Shown here one piece after another: positions 58,066-64,000 of a DNA stretch of 64,000 nucleotides. The DNA lies in the NCBI GenBank assembly GCA_014155875.1, contig JACEFZ010018119.1:112501-176500 (forward strand), given 5' to 3'. Numbering within the stretch: the first letter of the stretch is position 1; each line of letters starts with the position of its first letter. The stretch is from Cepaea nemoralis (lineage: Eukaryota; Mollusca; Gastropoda; Stylommatophora; Helicidae). Both the position numbers and the translations under genes were made by a program. Under the pieces are notes generated by a model. That model ran no database searches and was not told the origin of the DNA. It saw nothing but the letters and a program-made list of their open reading frames with translations.

Positions 58066-58830
58066 TACTAGAAATCTAAATCAGTCTAAACTATAAAGTT
58101 TGGCAGTCGTGAAAAAGTTACATAATTCAGACCTGTTGTGTTTACACATGAGGACAACATCGATTTAATGCAGATATATGACCAATATATGAACTACAGT
58201 AGCGCAGTATTTAGTGCTCTTGTCAACATCCCGGTGGTCATGTATACACATCACAGTTGAACAGGGAATTGTCTTAAAAACTAACCTTGTCTCACAGGTC
58301 GAGGCAGTCTAACATGGCCGCTATGAAATGTTCTGGTCAGTACAGGAGGCTGGCATTATATTGACCTTATTACCAAAGAGTGCTTTTGGGTCTATAAAAT
58401 ATGGGGTTGGCACCATATACCTAGTTTCTCCTAGGCGTGAAACAATCTCCTCTTAACTTAGGCAGCTTTCTTTAGCGTCAATATCATGTTCATTGCCCTC
58501 CTGCTGGAATGTACCTAATTGATTCTTACATCAGCGCTACGCTCTATTTCCCACGTGTGCATTAAACAAATTCACAAATGTTGACTGGCGTCAAGAAGTA
58601 GAAGACAAAGATAGAGATCGTCGATCAATAACTGTCAACGTGTTTAATTTCTGTCTTAATAACATCGGAGGCTCCGCAACAGTTGATAGTTTTCATGTGT
58701 ATCGCCTATCGACATACTTTATAAGGACTCAGTTATAGTAAACTTAAACTTTTAGATGTCGCGAACGACCCCGTGAATAAAAAAAATGTTTATGTATGTG
58801 TTTATATCAGTCGGTCAAATACCACAACAT
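58066..58830. other. Unassigned sequence
   Basis: No exon, repeat or transposon domain recognised. Confidence 0.45.
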
Positions 58831-58843
58831 AACAAGGAATAAC

Positions 58844-59390
58844 AAGGAACAAGCATGTCGTAAGAGGCGACTAAGGAGGCTTGATGGTTCCGTCGCCCTG
58901 CTACTGAGTGAGTGCGTGGCGCGACACTGTGAGCTGTGAGTTTCGTGTGAAATGCTTTTGAATCTGCCCGAGATTTTTTGGAACGTGACTGCATGTTCGG
59001 AGCGATGGCAGATGGCTATGTCCCAGAGTTGACCGGTTTTTTGCCTTATGCAGAAATGCGTGGCTGCTGGGCTTCTGGTTGACTGCCACTACCATCGACG
59101 ATGAACTGTATTTCGTGGACTGTATGGGTGAACATATAGGAAAATGACTGCCGATTCTATCAGAAATGAACTGGGTGTTTTGTGGGGGACTATTGTGTTG
59201 GCATTCTGGCGGCGGCATTATGCACAGTGTATCCGTGCGGGCTGGTGTTTGTCGAGACTCCTGTCTTTTCCACTTTTCACATTGGGCAGTGGGGAGCATT
59301 TTGTGTGGTATTCACTGGCACAGGAACGGAGCATAATGGGGATGACCCGTTGCTGTAAAGTTGGAACTTCGACTAACTAACTAACTAACT
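58844..59390 (+). mobile_element. (CTAA)n-tailed short retroelement, 13-bp TSD
   Basis: AACAAGGAATAAC is duplicated at 58831-58843 and 59391-59403. The 547-bp insert starts near GCATGTCGTAAGAGGCGACT and ends GTTGGAACTTCGACTAACTA. No RT domain. The tail type equals that of I1, suggesting it is a non-autonomous relative or an internally deleted copy. Confidence 0.88.
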
Positions 59391-59514
59391 AACAAGGAAT
59401 AACTGAAGCAGATTGTTGTATGCAGTACACTTTATTGTCCGCATTAAATAGACATGTTTCCAATTTGTCAAAACTACCGGCCCATACTCATTTAATGGCC
59501 TAAATTCACTAAAT

Positions 59515-60774
59515 CAGGGGTGACCAACACGAGACCCACTGGCCGCATGTGATCCGCCGGGAGTCATGTTGCGGTCCGCGAAGCTAGGTCAAATGAAGAT
59601 AAATGTTAACTTTATTGTACATATCACCAAAAGAACATTACATCATACGTCGTTGGTATAATATATTTTTTAATTATAGCTAAGAGAAATTTGAAATATC
59701 TCGCATTTTTGGAAAAATTCATTGGTTTTGAACTATTTTAAATATCACGCATTTTCGGGAAAATTCATAGATGTTTAGCTATTTCAAATATCAGGCTATT
59801 TGATACCCAAGTTTACTTAGTTTTTTTTTGTCCGACGCTAGGTGTTGATAAAATTTAATATGAGACTTCAACTTCCTGTATATATGTTCTGTGGTCTTAG
59901 GCGTCTTCGGGAAGCTGGCAACGCTATCGGGCTCATACTCATAACTACTTTCAGTCCAGTATGACAAAGTTCCGTGTTACTCTGTAGTTACGTTGTATTA
60001 TCGCCATTGCGTCTGGGGAGATTTTGCGATCGACGTTAAATTCCATATTTATCATATTTATAATAAGAGTTCAAACTACTTTAACCAAGTATCCTGTCTA
60101 CCATATCGATTCTGCAGGTAAGTAAACCCTGAAACGTATTATTTATGTAATTTAAATTAATTAATAATTATTTATTAGTATTACCCGTGGTATTTTATTA
60201 TTTTTTTCAGTTAAAAACGAAAACCTAACATGGTGTCAACTAGTAAAAACGTTGGACCAAAGAATAAAAGAATCACATAAGAATTAAGCAGTTTTCAAGA
60301 CAGGTGGACTATAAACAGTTTTTTTTTTCGTGGAAATTAAAACAAAGCCCATATGCTTGATATACAACGAATCTGTTTCTGTTTTGAAAGAGTATAACAT
60401 CAAACGGCGCTACGAGACTAAACATGCAAATAAGTTGATAAGTACAAAGGGCAATTTCGACAAGACCAAGTAAAGGACTTAAGAAAAACATTCTGCACAA
60501 CAAACGATATTTACTAGAGCGGGTTCAGAGTCAACACGCTATGTAAAAGTTAGTTATGCATTAGCCATGACACTAGCGAAAAAATCGAAGCCATATTCAG
60601 ATGGTGAAATGGTTAAGAATGGTTGGAGCGTCGTTGAAATTCTGTGTCCAGAAAAGAAAAAAGATTTCTCAAAAATAATTCTGTCTCGTCAGACTACTCG
60701 TATTACTAGGCGTGTGGACATTGGAAAACATTGGATTGGCACCTTGCCGTCTTTACAGAAGATAGTTTGTGGCT
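59515..60774 (+). mobile_element. hAT element with decayed ZBED/GTF2IRD2-type transposase
   Basis: The left end CAGGGGTGACCAAC with GACCCACTGGCCGCATGTGA resembles hAT termini. From 60230 on, three frames give FQDRWTINSFFF, VLKEYNIKRRYETKH-like pieces and the best-preserved part AKKSKPYSDGEMVKNGWSVV, EILCPEKKKDFSKIILSRQT (60575-60700). This matches the N-terminal half of hAT transposases related to GTF2IRD2/ZBED5. It is truncated by the RTE copy at 60775. Many stops. Confidence 0.75.
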
Positions 60775-62328
60775 TTAAAAAGGCATAATAACTTTTACCC
60801 TATGGCGGTAGCGAATGTGACTGATAAGGCCAATTCGCGCTGTAAATGTTCGTTCACAGTGGGTGCATGTGAACACGTGGTCATTTCCACCATCATGCAC
60901 CATCTTACGTCTCACACGCTCGGTGTGTGACTTATCTGCAATAATTTTCTCCTTTGTCTTTATTCCATTTCTGATGTTTGCCCTCCATGCAACACGTTCA
61001 GCGGCGACTTGCTCCCAATGTGCATTATCAATGCCTGTATCAATCATGTCCCGCTTACACACATCTTTGTATCGTAGTAGAGGCCGACCCTGAGATCTCT
61101 TACCCATCTGTAATTCACCAAAAAAGATGTCCTTTGGTATTCTACCATCATCCATCCTCCTAACATGTCCTATCCATCTAAGTCTACGAAGACTGAGCAT
61201 GGAATAAACCGTCACACAACCTGATCTTTCCAATACTTCAGTATTTGTGATTTTGTCTTGCCACTTAATACCAAGAATTCTTCGCAGACACCGCATATGA
61301 AAGCTGTTTAAACGTTTCTCTTGGTGTGAGTAAGTTGTCCAGGTTTCACTGCCATAAAGAAGAGTACTAAGGACACAGGCTTGATAGACAAGGACTTTTG
61401 TTTTGGCAGTAAGCTTCCTGTTCTCCCAGACTCTTTTTCTTAACCTGTTCATTGTTGTTGCTGCCTTACCAATCCGGATGTTGATTTCCTGATCTAGGGA
61501 TAATTTGCTATTTACCACTGATCCTAGATATGTAAAATGGTCTACCATCTCTAGTTCGGCGTCGTCAATAAAGATTGATGGTACCCTATGTGCACCTTGT
61601 GACATAATCTGTGTCTTCTTTTTGCTAATTGTTAAACCAAATTCAGAACAAGCATTGGAGAATGCAGATAGTAGACATTGTAATTCTTCCTCAGAGTGGG
61701 TCGTAACTGCAGCATCATCTGCAAAAAGCAACTCTCTGATCAGTACCCTCCTAATTTTGGTTTTGGCCTTCAATCTCTGAGCATTGTAGAGGCCGCCATC
61801 TGAGCGTGAGTGAATGTATATACCACCATCCTGATCACGAAAGGAATATTTCAGTAGAAGTGAAAAGTATATTCCAAAGAGGGTGGGAGCTAGTACACAA
61901 CCTTGCTTAACTCCACTCTTGATTTCAAACTCTTCAGAAGTTGCACCATCAAACTTGATTATACCCTTCATGCCTGTGTGGAACGATTCCACAATGGACA
62001 GAAGAGTTGGTGGGCAGCCAATCTTCTTTAGTGCCTTGAACAGACCCTCACGACTGACCAAATCAAATGCCTTTGTGAGGTCGATGAAGGCAATAAACAG
62101 TGGTTGATTCTGTTCACGGCATCTTTCTTGCATTTGTCGCAATGAGAATATCATATCAATGGTAGACCGGTTCTGTCGAAAGCCACACTGTGATTCGGGG
62201 TAGAATTGATCTCCTAGGTCTTGAAGTCTGCGCAGAACAATTCTGGCAAATATTTTTCCAACAATACACAGAAGTGAAATACCCCTATAGTTGTTGCAGT
62301 CAATCCGATCGCCCTTGTTCTTGTACAA
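60775..62328 (-). CDS. RTE-like reverse transcriptase, 517-codon uninterrupted part
   Basis: Open for 517 codons without a stop. Order: YRGISLLCIVGKIFARIVL (residues about 14-32), FRQNRSTIDMIFSLRQM, FIDLTKAFDLVSREGLFKAL (about 82-101), SGVKQGCVLAPTLFGIYF, active site LLFADDAAVTTHS (about 200), FTYLGSVVNSKLSLDQE, LLYGSETWTTYSHQEKRLN, HVRRMDDGRIPKD, and a C-terminal Cys/His finger CTHCERTFTARIGLISHIRYRH. This is the palm and thumb plus C-terminal finger of an RTE-type polymerase. The first Met is not a natural start: upstream frame 62556-63224 continues the protein after a 1-bp frameshift. All RT signature residues are present, so the copy is young or recently active. Confidence 0.88.
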   Translation of the reverse strand: MYKNKGDRIDCNNYRGISLLCIVGKIFARIVLRRLQDLGDQFYPESQCGFRQNRSTIDMIFSLRQMQERCREQNQPLFIAFIDLTKAFDLVSREGLFKALKKIGCPPTLLSIVESFHTGMKGIIKFDGATSEEFEIKSGVKQGCVLAPTLFGIYFSLLLKYSFRDQDGGIYIHSRSDGGLYNAQRLKAKTKIRRVLIRELLFADDAAVTTHSEEELQCLLSAFSNACSEFGLTISKKKTQIMSQGAHRVPSIFIDDAELEMVDHFTYLGSVVNSKLSLDQEINIRIGKAATTMNRLRKRVWENRKLTAKTKVLVYQACVLSTLLYGSETWTTYSHQEKRLNSFHMRCLRRILGIKWQDKITNTEVLERSGCVTVYSMLSLRRLRWIGHVRRMDDGRIPKDIFFGELQMGKRSQGRPLLRYKDVCKRDMIDTGIDNAHWEQVAAERVAWRANIRNGIKTKEKIIADKSHTERVRRKMVHDGGNDHVFTCTHCERTFTARIGLISHIRYRHRVKVIMPF

Positions 62329-62555
62329 TGTTATGATGCTTGAATCTTTGAAATCCTGTGGGACTTGTCCTTCTCGCCAGCATAGCTCTATTAGATGGTG
62401 GGTATGTAGAGTGAGTGTGTCTTTCCCACTCCTGATAACCTCTATTGGAATCCCATCCTTACCTGGAGCCTTGCCAGATGCAAGTTCATTTATAGCATAC
62501 TTAACTTCTGTTATGGTGGGAAGTATGTCCAGGTGGTCAAGAGTTGGTAGAGCCT

Positions 62556-63224
62556 CTATGGCGTTAAGGCATCATCCGCTAGTTTGGTGTCACTTGAGTA
62601 AAGCTCCGAATAGTGCTCTACCCATCTGATCATCTGCTGTTTCTTATCAGTTATGATTTCTCCAGACAACGTTTTCAATGGTGAACTTCTTTTGATCGTT
62701 GGACCACAGGCTTTCTTTATTCCTTCATACATGCTTCTGATGTTTCCTTTATCACTTGCGATTTGAATGAACTCACATAACTTGATCCAATAATCATTTG
62801 CACACTGCCTGGCAGCCTTTTGCACATCCTTCCTAGCTTGCTTTAGCTCACTCAGAGTGTTACGCGTTGGTCTTTCCTTGTTTCTTAGGAGAGCTATCTT
62901 CTTCTTTTCAATCAAGGGCTGCAGAGTCTCGCTGTTTGCTGCAAACCAGTCCTGCCTCTTATGATCCATAGTGCCGTAAACCCCTACAGCAGTTTTATAA
63001 AGAGATTCCTTAAGTTGACCCCACTTTTCATTTACTGTACACTTTTCTGGTGTATCAGTGAAAGCATCTTCAAGTTGCTGTTGAAACTGAAAGCACTTTT
63101 CAGGATTGTAAGTGTTAATAAAATTAATTCTGGGGCTAGATTTGTGTTTAGCTGTGTAGATTCTCGTTGGTCTGCAGTCTAACCCTTGCAACAACCAAAG
63201 AATGATCCGTATAATAGTGAGCAC
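62556..63224 (-). pseudogene. RTE family C linker between endonuclease and RT
   Basis: Contains KHKSSPRINFINTYNPEKC, VGVYGTMDHKRQDWFAANS, SDKGNIRSMYEGIKKACGPT and KKQQMIRWVEHYSELYSS. The frame ends at DDALTP, where the homologous copy at 49100 continues DDALNAIEAL. One base is missing here. Confidence 0.85.
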
Positions 63225-64000
63225 TGTGGTAACTTCGAGTCAGTGATATAATGTTCATATGTTGTCTCCGTGTGATGATAAAGTCCAGCTCGTGCCAATG
63301 GCCGGATCTTGGATGTTTTCATGTGACCTTATGCAGCTCTTTTGTTTTAAAAAAGGAATTTGTACTACATATATCATTTCTGGTGCAATGCTCCAGCAGT
63401 CTTTGCCCAAATAAATGAAGTCAGATTTTGGAACTGCCTTGATCACGGAGTCTAACTCCTCATAGAACGAATCCTTCGCATCATTAGAGGAATCGAGTGT
63501 CGGTGCATATGCAGTAATGATGGTGGAAAAACCACATGATGTTGCCAAGCGCAGGGATAATAGTCTTTCATTTCCTCCTGCTGGAATTTATATCATTCCC
63601 AGTAGCGAATTCTTCACTGCAGAGCCCACACCATGTTGCCTTTTTTTCTGCCTGCCCTCTACCCTTCCAAAAAAAGGTGTAATTGTTTTCCCTGAGTGAC
63701 CCTTCCTCCGCGAGGGGAGTCTCCTGCAGGCCAGCAATATCAATGTTAAGACAATTGAGTTCGGCATCAATCACAGCCGTTTTTCTCACATCGTCAATAT
63801 TGGTCAAGTCAGTGGAGAATCCTGGACAAATGGTTCTCACGTTCCAGGTTGCAAGCCGTAGCTTGAGGTTTCTATATATATTTTTATTAGTACCTGGTGC
63901 ATTGGATTTACAGCCTGCGATTCAGATTTTGTCCTAGCTCCAAGAACTCATTGAAGCAGACAAGCTGTGGCGGATAAGCACCCAATTGACAGGGGGCTGC

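Larger units (their letters stand above)
60775..64000 (-). mobile_element. RTE-like family C, near full length
   Basis: Minus strand from the window edge: 5' UTR, APE endonuclease (ATWNVRTICPG, LNIDIAGLQET, then the HPRSGHWHELDF block with ~60 residues deleted between FIYLG and DCWSI), linker frame 63224-62556, and the intact RT ORF 62328-60775. A single-base deletion near 62570 separates linker and RT frames. It is inserted in, or truncates, the hAT element. Confidence 0.88.

Noticed and set aside
58901..59299. 132-codon minus-strand frame
   Set aside because: Lies within the (CTAA)n-tailed retroelement, antisense to it, with no recognised domain.

Overview
The window looks like one stretch of a repeat-rich animal nuclear genome, most likely an invertebrate and possibly a mollusc or other lophotrochozoan. 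The taxon is inferred from the transposon types (RTE-like and RNase H-bearing I-like non-LTR elements, a Gypsy element with Copia-like gene order, tRNA-derived SINEs), the abundant microsatellites and the large introns. No marker fixes the species.

One host gene can be supported. Five minus-strand exons at 52690-52519, 51157-51023, 43653-43461, 35890-35788 and 19463-19306 have canonical GT-AG boundaries and join in frame. They give the C-terminal ~252 residues of an APMAP/strictosidine-synthase-like six-bladed beta-propeller protein. The N-terminal exons are not visible and probably lie beyond the right edge. The introns (1.4, 7.4, 7.6 and 16.3 kb) hold much of the repeat load.

Layout. 0-5 kb: two RTE-like elements on opposite strands, with a third fragment nested by an 11-bp target duplication. 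5-11 kb: retroelement fragments, a 37-bp minisatellite split by a SINE, a 27-bp minisatellite of about 41 units, and a (CTAA)n-tailed I-like element. 11-17 kb: a two-LTR Gypsy-type element with integrase upstream of reverse transcriptase (Gmr1-like order), decayed. 17-26 kb: a hAT MITE with 8-bp target duplication, SINE and MITE insertions, and RT fragments. 26-32 kb: a ~3.1 kb foldback structure followed by a tandem-repeat-cored element that carries an I-like element, which itself carries an RTE fragment. 33-40 kb: an RTE with a (GAA)n tail, an I-like element inserted in a minisatellite, and degenerate AT-rich repeats. 40-51 kb: more RTE and I-like copies, including a 36-bp insertion with a 17-bp target duplication. 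53-58 kb: an ORF1/zinc-knuckle fragment, a mariner-derived inverted repeat and an I-like element. 58-64 kb: a (CTAA)n-tailed short element, a decayed hAT transposase, and an almost full-length RTE with an uninterrupted 517-codon RT ORF.

No CRISPR array, operon, rRNA or credible functional tRNA gene was seen. The DNA is best read as a host intron landscape shaped by several generations of nested transposition. Many of the microsatellites are retroelement 3' tails.
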